Source: Dichotomocladium elegans
Taxonomy: Eukaryota; Mucoromycota; Mucoromycetes; Mucorales; Lichtheimiaceae
Reading direction: 5' to 3'
DNA length: 64,000 bases
Assembly (NCBI GenBank): GCA_025716815.1
Contig: JAIXMN010000020.1
Coordinates: 788,340-852,339 of the forward strand
The translations under genes were made by a program, and so were the position numbers. The notes beneath the pieces were generated by a model. It worked only from the letters and a program-made list of their open reading frames with translations. It was not told the DNA's origin and made no database searches. This document shows positions 10,637-21,319 of the stretch, in pieces (the first letter of the stretch is position 1; the number at the start of each line of letters is the position of its first letter).

Positions 10637-12910
10637 ATGCCAAGTCATTCATACCAAAATTCGAAAGCCTTGAGCCCACCCTCTTCCGATCGGCCTCGTC
10701 AACAACGCCTTTCTTCCCCGCCCGACCTCGATTCCAACAGCCAGCCGCCGCCATCTTCTTCCGTATCTCCTCCGTTGTACGTCGGGCCGTCGAAAAAGCT
10801 AGATGCAGTTACATTTCCTCAAGCTCAGCCTCCAAGGCATTTATCAGAGGCCGCCAAGAATGCAAAGCATCTGCCGCTGCGGAAGCGTATTACAAAAGAC
10901 ATCGTTGCGCCTTCATCACATCCTCCACCATCGTCCGTCATCACAAATAATTCGACTTTACATCCTGCTCCTTTCCATCTGTCCGCCCCTGTCATCGCTC
11001 GCCAGCCTCCTCCTTCTCGTCTTTCTTCGCCTCCTGTTCTTCCTTCTTCGTCTATATCTTCTGTACCACAGTCGCTACCCGCCTGTTCGTCACCATCGTC
11101 GTCTCAACCTTCCTCAAAGCTCCATACTAATCCTCAGTTGCTCCAAAAAGAAAGAAGAGTCTCTTATCCTCCGACACCGACGAGCTCGCATGATGCAAAA
11201 GTGCCCGACGATTATCCATTAAAAGGCAGCGATCACTCGGACAGAAGCGAGACGCCAGAAATTGATGATGATGCTTCCAAGGAAAGGAAGGGACATCATG
11301 ACGATATTGACACTTCAAGGCGGATTTCCATGCCACTATTATCATCACGACCATATATATCCAACACTACAACTAACAACGCCGCGCATACTCCTAATAA
11401 TAATATCAATAACAAGATGAAGCCGTTAAAAAAGGTTCAGCATTGGATCATCAAAGGCAAACTCGGTGACACTATATTGAACGAACAAGGGTCAAGTAAA
11501 AGCGAAGATGCAGCATCCATACCTGTAAGTGGCTCCTACCTGCATCCGTTTTTATTTCAGCCGATGATTCTTATCCCCCGCTTTTTATACATCTATACAT
11601 ATTACCCCTCCTTAACTTTACTCCAGCCTCCAAGATCTCGACCACCATTCATCCCAAGGCGCTTATCGTGGGAAGAGGATGATCGGGTAAGCTTGTAAGT
11701 AGAGAGAGAAAAAGAAGTATGGTACTAAATGCAGCATATTAGCCTTCTTCAAAAAAGGCAAGACGTGGCCGACCGCCTTCGTCTCTCCCAACATCGCGCC
11801 CTCCGTCCCTGAACGACCTGTCAGCTGGCTCAGCAGCGAATGGACGGCAGCGGGTTGGGGAGTCGATCGTTGCAGCGGCCATGGCAGCGGCCAAAGGCAG
11901 TAGGAGGAATAGCATACGACAAAACGGTGGCGTGGTGAAGAACGGAGCGGCCCTTTACTCCGAAGATGTTCTATATTGCATTTGTCGAAAGCCTTACGAT
12001 GTTCCGCGATTCATGATCGCATGTGACCGCTGTGACCAGTGGTTTCACGGCGAATGTATCGGGATCAGTGAAAGAGAGGGAGAATTCATAGATCTCTATT
12101 TCTGTGGCGAATGCTCAAAAGGTGAGTGCGAGAGAACGTGGGTGTGAGTTGGTTTCCAACGGCTCATCCTCAAAATGCGTAGTCACTGGTAAAAGCACAT
12201 CATGGAAACCGAAATGCGGCAACCCTGCCTGCCCTAAGCCAGCAAGGATCAGTTCGCATCAGGGCAAACTATCAAAGTATTGTACCAATGTGTGTGGCTT
12301 ACAAGTTGCGCGAGCAAGGTTGGAGCTCGCAGAAATCAAACGGCGTAACCATTCCGAACAGAGCTATATGGCCATGTTAGCCGAGCGGCAACGGAAAGCG
12401 CAAATCACCTCGGAATCATATAAGGCTAATGTGTGTAAATTGTTGAAATTACGGGATACTCGGCGGCAGATCAAAAAAGAGATTGCAGTCATTGACAAGA
12501 AGCTTCAGTTTCTTCGGTCGCTGGTTGATCAGCAGCACGAGTCCGATAGTGCTGTCTGCGGTTTTGATTCCCGTCTCGCTTGGCCGGACCATGTCTGGCG
12601 TCAGCGGGTGGAACAGGAAGCCGCTAACACGGACGAGCACAACAAGGAGACGACATCCGCAGTAGCAGCAGCTGAAGAGCCGGAGTTCAGCGTCTGTCAA
12701 CAGGCACCATGCCACAAACACGCAAAATGGCAGGAGTTGAAAATGCAAGAATTTGAACAGGACCGGGCCGATCTTTTCCACATACTCGCTCGGGGTGTTC
12801 GTCTGCGGAATAAACTCAAAACGCGAATCAGACAGAGACGGGAGATGATAGATGAAGGGTGGATGTCGAATGCAACCATAGTACATACCAAAGACGCAGT
12901 GATAAAGTGA
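10637..12910 (+). CDS. SPP1: PHD-finger, CFP1/Spp1-like COMPASS subunit
   Basis: Predicted subunit of the Set1/COMPASS histone H3K4 methyltransferase complex, which reads H3K4 methylation in the nucleus. Exons 10637-11524, 11627-11686, 11743-12121 and 12183-12910 join to 685 codons exactly. Residues 1-300 are Ser/Pro-rich and disordered. An AT-hook-like RRGRPP lies near 323. A PHD finger (about 394-442) has the full Cys4-His-Cys3 set: CIC, CDRC, WFHGEC and CGEC. It is followed by a Cys-rich CpG-binding-protein C-terminal block (CGNPACPKPARISSHQGKLS then YCTNVCG) and coiled coil. That last block is the feature shared with CFP1 and fission yeast Spf1; a CXXC domain is not seen. The gene converges with the F-box gene. 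Confidence 0.8.
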
Positions 12911-13082
12911 TATATTATCTTGTATACTATGGCAGATGGTTTATCTGGAACCTCTGTTTTTATTTCCCTGGATGGGTCGCTTCAACAATGGGGAGAGAGG
13001 GAGGGAGGGAGAGAGAGAGATATGCGGAACGGATCGTGGGAGATGGTGTAGGGGTGGGGTGCGTATAGGAGCGAACGAGAGT

Positions 13083-14752
13083 TTACGAAGTTGAGACATA
13101 GCGAGGCTCGATGTTGTGATCCAAGAACAAGAACTGGGCGTGCGGTGTCTGTTCGTAAATAAAATGCCACTGGCGAGCGATGCGATTGAGTTTCGCTTGG
13201 ATGACGTGCGCCGGAGGCGGGCTCGCACCGGAGCCACATCGAATCTTGCAGACGCGGTAACGGGGCACATGGTGATCCAGGAACCGGAACAAAGTTTCTG
13301 AAAAGTCGATCTTGTTGTCGCCATAGAGTGAGAGATGATCAATGTAAGGCATGTGATCGATCTGAGCGAGGACGGCATCGGTGACACAGGCCATGTCGTC
13401 AAGACACAACGTCCGAAGCCGGGGTGCCTGGGCCAAGATGGCTAGTAGCCCATCCTCTGTGAGTCTCGCACAATCAAGTTCGAGGGCCACGAGCGATCCA
13501 AGCTGGAGGGCACCAATGGCTTCGTCGGTGATGGGGTCGCAACGGAGAGCGGCAAATCTGGTGAGCGTGGGGTGACGTTTCAGAAACTCGACCAGAATCC
13601 TGGATTTATTCTCGGCGGGAAGATGACGCCGACAATCCACGGCGAAAATACCGTCGAGACGCAAGGCGACGAGACGAGGTAGCTCCATATCCTTGAGGAG
13701 GATCCACATGATATCGACGGGGGTATAGAGATGGAGATGGGTAAGAAAGGCGCCGTGGATGACAAGGATGGGTCGAACGAGGGACGGCACAGATGCCTCA
13801 TCTGATACAGAAAGTGAGTGACTGCCGGGCGCCTGGAAGAGAGAATCCTCCTGCTCCCCGGGTTCGGCAAGCAGCTGGATTGTGGTAAGGTTGGTGCAAT
13901 GGCGCATAAGCGCCTGGGTAACAACTGCCATGTCAGTATAGTCGCCCGGGTGGAGCCGCACATGTTTTAGGCGCGGCAGATGCATCAGAAGCCGTTCGAT
14001 GGGGAGATCCCATTTGCATCGCCGGCCGTACAGGTTAATGACAAGTGAAGTAAGCCCATGTGGATCACTTAACCAGCAAGGCGAGTCTTCATCCTCCATG
14101 AGCCGCGTGCGCGGCTCGACCGCGGAGTAGTAGATGGGACATACAAGGCTCAGGTGTTGCAGGTTTTTGAAGAAACCGAGAATGGCATCGGGCCGGAGAA
14201 CTTTCTCGGCCGCAAGTTCATCGCCACAATGAAGGTCGAGGCACGTCAGACTCGCTTGGGTGAGAATAAACAGCTTTTGTAGCCACGTTTCAGTCCAATG
14301 GCAGCTGTCGACAAAGACTACAGATAGCGTTCTATGCATGAGTGCCATTGGTTTTTCTGGTTCTTTTTTTGAACTTATGACTTTTTGCCTCGTTCTATGT
14401 GTGTGCAAAAACTTAGAAAGTCGAGGTCGGTTGTGTCCTCCTGGCCAGGCCATGGCTTATAAATTATGAGCGTCCGCACAGAAGACGGTTTCATGAATCG
14501 TCGGTAAGGCAGAAGCGTAACGACCAGATCATCCAGGTCTTCATGAGACACAGTCTCCCACATTGCAGACCAATTCAATAGAAGCTCCCTCCAGGACTTG
14601 CATACGGCAGTACATCGTATTCGCTCCGGGAATGATAGGTAACCGAAAATGTGAAGTAGTAATTCTGAGGGGAGCATATCAAACTTTTGAGAGCCAGGAC
14701 AAATGCGGGAGAGCCATTTAAAAGAGGCAATGAGGAAATGCCTCAGCAGCAT
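13083..14752 (-). CDS. F-box/leucine-rich-repeat protein, 539 aa
   Basis: Likely substrate-recognition subunit of an SCF ubiquitin ligase. Exon 1 (14382-14752) and exon 2 (13083-14331) join across a 50-nt intron to exactly 540 codons, although the donor (AA|GTCATA) is weak. The F-box lies at about residues 26-65 (MLPSELLLHIFGYLSFPERI, ending in AVCKSWRELL). The rest is a series of leucine-rich repeats, for example LTSLVINLYG, LKHVRLHPGD, LVALELDCARLTEDGLLAI and LRTLCLDDMACVTDAVLA, the last two with the AMN1/FBXL-type spacing. The substrate cannot be inferred. Its 3' end is 170 bp from the convergent PHD gene across a GA-rich tract. Confidence 0.8.
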
Positions 14753-16581
14753 CCTCCGCAGATCACGTGTTGCTTTACTTTACTGACTAAAATAGCCTGC
14801 ATGAAATCGTCCTAAGTTGTCTCTTGAGACAACAAAAAACACAACGCCATTTCGCTTGGCGACAAGGTCGACATGAATGGCCATGTAGATGTGTCTTTAA
14901 AAAATCGACGGCACATGGCTGACAGTCTTTAACAAGATGAGATACCATTGTCTACGTAGTGATAATTTTCTTGGTTGCGATGGTAGGCTGTACGTACAGT
15001 ACAGTAATTGGATTCGAAGACGTCAAGCTGTGTTGGCTGATACGTATATGATGACAACATTGTTTCCAAGGTTGTTGTTGCCTTTGTTCTTGTTCTTGTT
15101 CTTGTTCTTGATACTGCAATCATCGGAGCGATCTGCTTTCTTGAACTACCCACACTTTGTTTCATGTTCAGTCCCATCAATGTAAATGTTCATTGTCTCT
15201 GTCTACAGGCGGAAACCGAGCCCTTTTAAATTGCCATAAACCGATAGAACATTCTTTTTCGATAATGTCTCTCATATCTGTGGAGCATTTGTTCGAAGAT
15301 AACGGATAAATTCTCGTCCAACACAATTACGATCTATTGTTCTAGGTTGATGACCACATTGCCATTCTGCTACGGCTGGACCCCTCAAAGCCGTCCCAAA
15401 TATCAGCTCGAAAAGTTGGATATTGGCTTGGTCAAGTGGACATTGTGTATCTGCGACTGTTTCATTGGAATGTCTGTACCCTTCGCATGGAGATATCCTT
15501 CCCAAGATAGAATATATATACACGTAGATATGTATTCTGTGCGGGAGCAAACAGGTGGAGAAGAGCAGATTTCCTTATCAGAGTAGCCATGGGCCTGCCG
15601 ATCTTCATAAGGAAATCATTACTCATGCCAGAATGATGAATGTGAATACTGTAGAAAAAGAAAGATTCATCGGGCCGGAAATGTTAAGCACATCATTTCA
15701 TAAAAATAGATTTGCATATTATGTCTTTTGACGATTGGACACCATGTGCTATGGTAAACCGTAGGAAGAAACCTGTTTTCTGTACACAGCACGATCAGCG
15801 ACTCATTCAGACAGGGTATACTATAGGATAAAAAGAACCAGTGCATCTCTTTCTCTTGCTTCTTTCTTCTCTTGCTGTCTTTATAAATCCTAGGAAACGA
15901 ATAGGACACTAAACACGATAACGATCATTGCATGCAGGGTATCACAGAGTAAAGACTCAGATTTGAATTTCCAGAATTTTAATGAACGTATAGCGCACCA
16001 TCTTCGCACGAACACACTGAGTAGTTGATTCAATCATTTGCTTGTAGGGGCGTTAATAACGAGATAGGCCATGAAACAAACATGTGTTTCTTCTGAAGAC
16101 GAATGAGCATAGGAGCAAGAGCAAAAAAGAGGGAGATTGTCCTTCTTTACAGTAGTTGTTGTATTATTTGAAGGAGAGACAGAGAGAGATATGAAGCGCG
16201 CGTGTGCAATTTGAAAACAAGAACCGAAAAAAAGGAGAGGAACAAGGCAGTATGTCCGAGAAAAATTGTTATGTATATACAAGTGCCTTTTTTGGTTTGT
16301 ATTCGCTTTCTGACTTCGTGATGATACAAGGGTCTGACAGATACACATGCATATGTGTGCGAAGCATGTTAGATAATCCTGACTATCTACTGCTGGATGC
16401 GTTAATACGAAACACAACCATAAATTCGGAAAGCTCCATTTACTCCTGGATAGCGATCGACTCCTTCCTGAAATAGCTCCCTTCACCGGCCCTCTCCTCG
16501 TTTTCTCAATTTTTTTTTGATGCTAGTTTGAGTTCATTCTGTTCTTTTCCTTTCCCCTTCCCCTCTTTCACCACTTGCCAA
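14753..16581. other. Gene-free stretch between divergent genes
   Basis: About 1.8 kb with no credible exon chain on either strand. It contains a (TTGTTC)n run at 15084-15110 and short AT-rich pieces. It probably holds the promoters of the F-box gene (minus) and the seven-helix gene (plus). Confidence 0.45.
15084..15110. repeat. (TTGTTC)n microsatellite
   Basis: About four and a half copies of a TTGTTC/CTTGTT hexamer. Confidence 0.85.
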
Positions 16582-18222
16582 ATGACACATCTTAGCGATT
16601 ATAGTTTTCTGCGTAAGCTCTCCAAGGAAAGCCAATGAAGTGTCTACTGATCAATCATGAATCCGTAGAGCGCGCTGTTTCATTGACATACCTTTATGTA
16701 TGGTTTATCTATCGCGTTTATAATCTCGACAAGTTCCAATGCTTGCACTGGAGGAAGTTTCGTCAGGGCGAGCTAAAGAGCATTATCACGTTTCTTTTGT
16801 TGTTCATGATACCTTTTCAACTTTTATACGGTAATCGCGTTCTTTTGTTATATTTATACCAGATGATTACAGGCTAATCGAGGAAAACAACAGATCTGAC
16901 ATCCTGTAAAATCAAATACGAGGAGGGGTTCGCCAATATATTTGGTAGATTCTACACAAAGCCGGAGATGATGTGGACACAAGCTGATCAGGATCTTATC
17001 AAACCCACAAGTCCGTGATAGTATACGCGTTCAGCGAGGGGGAGGAATCAGCCTACTGAATATCTCCTTGTTTTGTTTGGGAAATACATAGATTACAGTG
17101 TATGTGTCGGGTTCTCATTGCAAACGTAAGAGCGCGCGTGCGCGCACGCGCGCGCATCATCATCTGGGATAATCGATTACAGCTCGACTGACTGGATGCA
17201 TACAGCGGCACATTGTTGCTCTTGCAGTGCTTTTGGAATTTCCTTGCCAATTCAGTCGCAAAGACGAGTTTTATGGGCAGCCGCGAATTTCTATTCTACA
17301 TTATCTGGTCGTGTGTGAGCATGGTCATGTTCCCAGTTCTTCAATACAACTTTTCTCGGCCAGTGTATGATCCGACCTACAAAGAAATCATGCCAGAGCT
17401 GATGTTTGGTATCGGTATGTCCTAAAGCGGACAAGATCAATAGCTATTGTAGTGCTCAAATAACCGATTTCAACCTACAACACAGAGCTGTTTTTCGTGG
17501 CTCTCCTCGGCCTTGTTTCTCACGTCCGCTTCAAGAAACTGTTGAACTTTTCGAAAACGTCGAACCATGCTCGATCCATTGGCCACAAGATCCAATACTT
17601 TCAGGAACTCAACATTGTCCTGACAATGGTGCTGTTCGTCGATGCGCTGTCTTTCATCATTCTTAGCGCGGATGGTCTGACGGGCAAAAAGTATCTCAAC
17701 GTGCATAAATTCACTGCCGACTTCATGATCTGTAACAGTAAGAGGTGTATATAAATTATCAAGTATCATTGACCATTCATAGGGGATTATCTACACTTAG
17801 TCAATGTGTCGTCCTTGATCGTATGGTTTATTGTGGTGCTCATCTTTCATCCCAAGCCACTGACACATAGACTCGGTACCAGCATATTGCCACCGCCTTC
17901 TCAAGGCGTCCTGAGCTCTGCGCAGCCCTTGGATGGGTTATCAGGGAGTCTTCTTGGTACCCAGGCTTCCCAGGCTTCCCATGCACCCCACGCGTCGCGG
18001 GTCGGATCTATCCAGTATGCAGATTCGGTTCTGACTGGTTCCAGAATCCAGACGGAGTATTTTTCATCAGATACCGCCTTTCGTCCAGCATCCGTGATTC
18101 ATCATAGCCCACCCTACGAGGAACAAGTTGAACCACCACCACCATCTTATATGGCCCTGCCGATCGAGCAGGAACATCCGATGCCCCCCAAACCGCAACA
18201 TTCGTATTATCCACCCTTCTGA
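16582..18222 (+). CDS. Seven-transmembrane (GPCR-like) protein, 408 aa
   Basis: Seven exons can be joined: 16582-16612, 16669-16830, 16894-17014, 17092-17125, 17228-17414, 17486-17737 and 17783-18222. Together they give 409 codons exactly, with branch-like CTAAT, CTGAC and CTAAC sites. The product has seven hydrophobic helices: VSLTYLYVWFIY, IITFLLLFMIPFQLL, CRVLIANCFWNFLAN, FLFYIIWSCVSMVMFPV, LFFVALLGLVSHV, VLTMVLFVDALSFIIL and LIVWFIVVLIFHP. A cytoplasmic-type tail of about 120 residues is rich in Pro, Ser and His and ends in YYPPF. The layout is that of a G-protein-coupled receptor or similar plasma-membrane sensor, but no class signature (STE2, STE3, CAR or PTH11) was recognised. Exon 3's donor (CC|GTGATA) is the weakest join. 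An alternating GC palindrome sits in intron 4. Confidence 0.65.
17132..17153. repeat. 22-bp perfect alternating GC palindrome in an intron
   Basis: GCGCGCGT-GCGCGC-ACGCGCGC reads identically on both strands and alternates purine/pyrimidine throughout. It lies 6 bp downstream of the donor of intron 4 of the seven-helix gene and could form a hairpin or Z-DNA. Confidence 0.9.
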
Positions 18223-18322
18223 GGCAAGAAAGGAGGGTAGTAGTAGGCGTAGCAGTAGCTGCTCGAGCCAACGAGTTTTCTCTACCCCGCATTGTTTATT
18301 TAATCAATCTCATCTCTGAAAT

Positions 18323-18367
18323 CTTTTTTTCCTCTTTTTCTTTTTCTTTTTCTTTTTCTTTTTTTAT
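18323..18367. promoter_or_regulatory. Pyrimidine-rich (CTTTTT)n tract upstream of DHODH
   Basis: A nearly pure T/C tract ends 25 bp before the DHODH start codon. Such tracts are common in promoters or leaders of strongly expressed fungal genes; a regulatory role here is inferred. It is also a microsatellite. Confidence 0.5.
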
Positions 18368-18391
18368 TTAGTGACTAAAAAAAAAATAAAT

Positions 18392-19336
18392 ATGTCTGTT
18401 GATCTCTCCACAACCATTGCCGGTGTCAAGTTGCCCAACATCTTCTTCAATGCCTCAGGTGTATGGTGCCAACACGAGAGTGAATTAAATGATCTCGTGA
18501 AGAGTGAGTCGGGATCACTCATCACAAAGTCTGCCACGCTTGAACCTCGGGAGGGCAACCCCAGCCCGCGCTACCAGGCGCTTGCGCATGGTAGCATCAA
18601 TTCGATGGGCCTCCCCAACGAGGGTTTTGAATACTATCTGGATTATGCCAAGCGGTACGATTACAACGCGAGCTCCAAGCCACTCTTTGTGTCCCTCTCG
18701 GGTCTGAAGCTGGAGGATAATGTGGCGATGGTAACCAAATTTGTCGAGGCTGATCTACCCTGCGTGCTGGAGATCAACTTTTCATGCCCCAACGTGCCTG
18801 GCAAGCCGCAGCTCGGCTATGACCTGGAGGGTATGTCGAAGGCCTTGCGCACCCTTGCTCCGATCATCAAGAAGCCCTTTGGCATCAAGCTCCCACCCTA
18901 CTTTGACATTGTCCACTTTGACCAGGTTGCGGAGATCTGCAATGCGATTGACAATCTTGCCTTCTTGACCTGTGTCAATTCCGTCGGCAATGGTCTGGCT
19001 ATTGACTTTGAAACCGAGACGGCGCTCATCAAGCCCAAGGATGGCTTCGGTGGCCTCGGTGGCCAAATGATCCTCAACACTGCTCTGGCAAACGTCAATG
19101 CCTTTGCCCGTCGCCTTAAGGCCGGCAAGCAAGTCATTGGCGTCGGCGGTGTCACGTCGGGCAAGGAAGCCTTCTTGCACGTCCTCGCCGGTGCCAGCGC
19201 CGTCCAAATTGGCACCCAGCTTAAGGAAGAGGGTCCTGCTGTCTTTGCGCGCGTGAAGCGCGAATTGGAAGAGATCATGGTCGCCAAGGGCTACAAATCC
19301 CTGGATGATTTCCGCGGAAAAGTCAAGACATTATAA
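18392..19336 (+). CDS. URA1: Dihydroorotate dehydrogenase, class 1A (fumarate-type)
   Basis: Catalyses oxidation of dihydroorotate to orotate in pyrimidine synthesis. Class 1A enzymes are soluble, use fumarate and work in the cytosol without the respiratory chain. The intronless frame encodes 314 residues, exactly the length of yeast Ura1. It begins MSVDLSTTIAGVKLPN and has no mitochondrial presequence or membrane helix, unlike class 2 enzymes. Visible family motifs are KSATLEPREGNPSPR and NSMGLPNEG (substrate and FMN contacts), and EINFSCPNVPGKPQ, in which Cys is the class 1A catalytic base. GGVTSGKEAF and AVQIGTQL form the FMN phosphate site. Codon use is GC-richer than the surrounding intergenic DNA, in line with high expression. 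A class 1A enzyme in fungi is usually explained by transfer from bacteria. Confidence 0.93.
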   Translation: MSVDLSTTIAGVKLPNIFFNASGVWCQHESELNDLVKSESGSLITKSATLEPREGNPSPRYQALAHGSINSMGLPNEGFEYYLDYAKRYDYNASSKPLFVSLSGLKLEDNVAMVTKFVEADLPCVLEINFSCPNVPGKPQLGYDLEGMSKALRTLAPIIKKPFGIKLPPYFDIVHFDQVAEICNAIDNLAFLTCVNSVGNGLAIDFETETALIKPKDGFGGLGGQMILNTALANVNAFARRLKAGKQVIGVGGVTSGKEAFLHVLAGASAVQIGTQLKEEGPAVFARVKRELEEIMVAKGYKSLDDFRGKVKTL

Positions 19337-19597
19337 TAACTAATAATATATCCATTTCCCCCAACCGACACAAAAGAAAAAATCAAAAGTCGCATGTCAC
19401 CCCAATTCTGACGTCGTCGGACGGCAACAATAGAAGTCTTTAAAAGTACCCAGCTTTCGGAACTTTTGTCTATACACATTTTACAAAATGAATGACCAGC
19501 CTACTACGATAGGCAGGGCCATGTCATTGGCGAGCATGACTGTCCAAACTCTTTCGACTATAGAGGAAATGTACTCTTTTCAAACACACACTGTATA

Positions 19598-19960
19598 CTA
19601 ACCAAGTATCTTACATGAGGAAGTCTGAGCTTGTTGTTGCGCATATCCCGATACAGTCAGTATTCCATTTACCGTTGAGTTCTTCTGCCAAGCGCAAATG
19701 CCACTGGGAAACTGGCTACCGATTTTTCCGGTGTCCGGCGGGGCATACTCCAAAGGCAGTGGGACGGGTGAACATTCATCAGCTTTAGCAACGCATACGC
19801 CAAAGACCAAGTGGTACCGCAAATCGGAAGAACGAGTCAAGTTAAAGCGAACATGAGGTCCCGTTACACTCAGGATAACCACGGTGCTTAGGGACAACCT
19901 CTCTTCCATTGGAAATGCGGTGCGCTGCAAGTCCACAGGTGTGATGAAGGAGTAAATCAT
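19598..19960 (-). CDS. Possible small hypothetical protein, 120 aa
   Basis: An open frame starting at an ATG (MIYSFITPVDLQRTAFPMEE) has a coding-like composition with hydrophobic strands (STVVILSVTGPHVRFNLT, LVFGVCVAKADECSPVPLPL). No domain or splice partner was recognised, and it could be chance or part of a larger, decayed gene. Confidence 0.25.
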   Translation of the reverse strand: MIYSFITPVDLQRTAFPMEERLSLSTVVILSVTGPHVRFNLTRSSDLRYHLVFGVCVAKADECSPVPLPLEYAPPDTGKIGSQFPSGICAWQKNSTVNGILTVSGYAQQQAQTSSCKILG

Positions 19961-20250
19961 ACTTTAACCAACGAATGCGACAGCTTTTTACTTGGTGATA
20001 TGTCTCTTTCTTATTGTGTTTTATACGCCAATATTTTATCTCGTGTACACTACACACATAAACGCACGCTCGCTCTTTCTCCATGTTCGAATCCTTTCGT
20101 CTCCTCTCTCTCTCTCCCACCCCCCGTTCAGTTGCTCGCTTCATCACCACGAATAGCAAAAGAGACGCAACAAAAAAAGGAGACACATTGGATTGGCACA
20201 TATATCCTCGTATGGTTTTGCGATTGCAGTCGGTGGTCTGCATCCCCCGT

Positions 20251-21014
20251 TTATTTCTTCTTGGACACACCGACAGTTCTGCCGCGACGACCGGTGGTCT
20301 TGGTGTGCTGACCACGGACACGAAGACCCCAGAAGTGACGGAGACCACGATGGTTGCGGATCTTCTTCAAGCGCTCCAAATCCTCACGCATCTTGGTGTC
20401 CAGACCGTTGGAAATGGCCTGGCTGTACTTGCCATCAACGACATCCTTCTGTCTGTTGAGGAACCAGTTGGGGATCTTGTACTGCGAAGGGTTCTGGAGA
20501 ATCGTGACAATACGCTCCAATTCTTCGTTGCTCAATTCACCGGCTCTACAGGAATGAGTCGGCAGGGTAAGTGACATGCGCAGGGAATTGGAAGAGAAGG
20601 TAAAAAAGCGAAGAGGAGAGGGGGGGTAGACGTCTCACCTCTTGTTGAGGTCGACATCAGCCTTCTTGCAGGCGATGTTGGCGAAGCGACGACCCACACC
20701 CTTGACGGAAGTCAAGGCAATGGTGATTTTGTTCTTGCCGTCAACGTTGGTGTTGAGAAGACGGATAATGTGTTGGAACTGTAAATGTATACATATAAAA
20801 AAATCGACATTGGGGATTCGATTAACTGAAACTTCGTTCAATGGGGAACATTTTCGCGTAATGCCCATTTTATCAAGGTGATGAAATCTACCTGATTTCT
20901 CTCAGGAACAACGAGCGACTATAAACAAGGTTAACCATAGTGAGTATCGCAGCCTTCATCCGGCATCAATCCCAATGATTTCGAGGTGTGGATGGACGGA
21001 TGGATATTTACCAT
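20251..21014 (-). CDS. RPS18: 40S ribosomal protein S18
   Basis: Small-subunit ribosomal protein uS13, located at the head of the 40S subunit and contacting tRNA and the 60S bridge. Four exons: 21012-21014 (the ATG alone), 20892-20918, 20639-20778 and 20251-20545. They join to 155 codons and encode 154 residues (human 152, yeast 146). The product starts [20 protein letters not shown] and has the S13 helix-two-turn-helix ([20 protein letters not shown]) and the conserved C-terminal RNA-binding run ([20 protein letters not shown] then [14 protein letters not shown]). The initiator codon stands alone in its exon, immediately followed by GTAAAT. A C6G9 tract lies 67 bp upstream of the ATG. Confidence 0.97.
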
Positions 21015-21080
21015 CTTGGAGGCAAAAGGAAGAAGCCAACGGGAGGCCTTGCTAAATCCAGATATTGGTTTCTCCCCGTG

Positions 21081-21095
21081 CCCCCCGGGGGGGGG
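21081..21095. repeat. C6G9 tract upstream of RPS18
   Basis: Six C followed directly by nine G. It is self-complementary over its inner 12 bases and capable of hairpin formation. A similar tract is present at 22651-22668. Confidence 0.8.
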
Positions 21096-21319
21096 TTGGA
21101 AAGCGACCGAGACAGACCGGCTCCCAAATCGAAAGCGGATGCGGAATATGAATTTTCCCAGATCCAAATTGCAGCAGCCAAGTATGATGATGATCAAGCA
21201 CAGGATGCTTACGTACATTGAATTATCACAATGTTATCTTCTACACTTTATTTATGGAAGGATAAAAAGGGGGAAAGTCTACTGCGCAAAACGGTATTGC
21301 AAAGAGAGGAGGGGAATAT

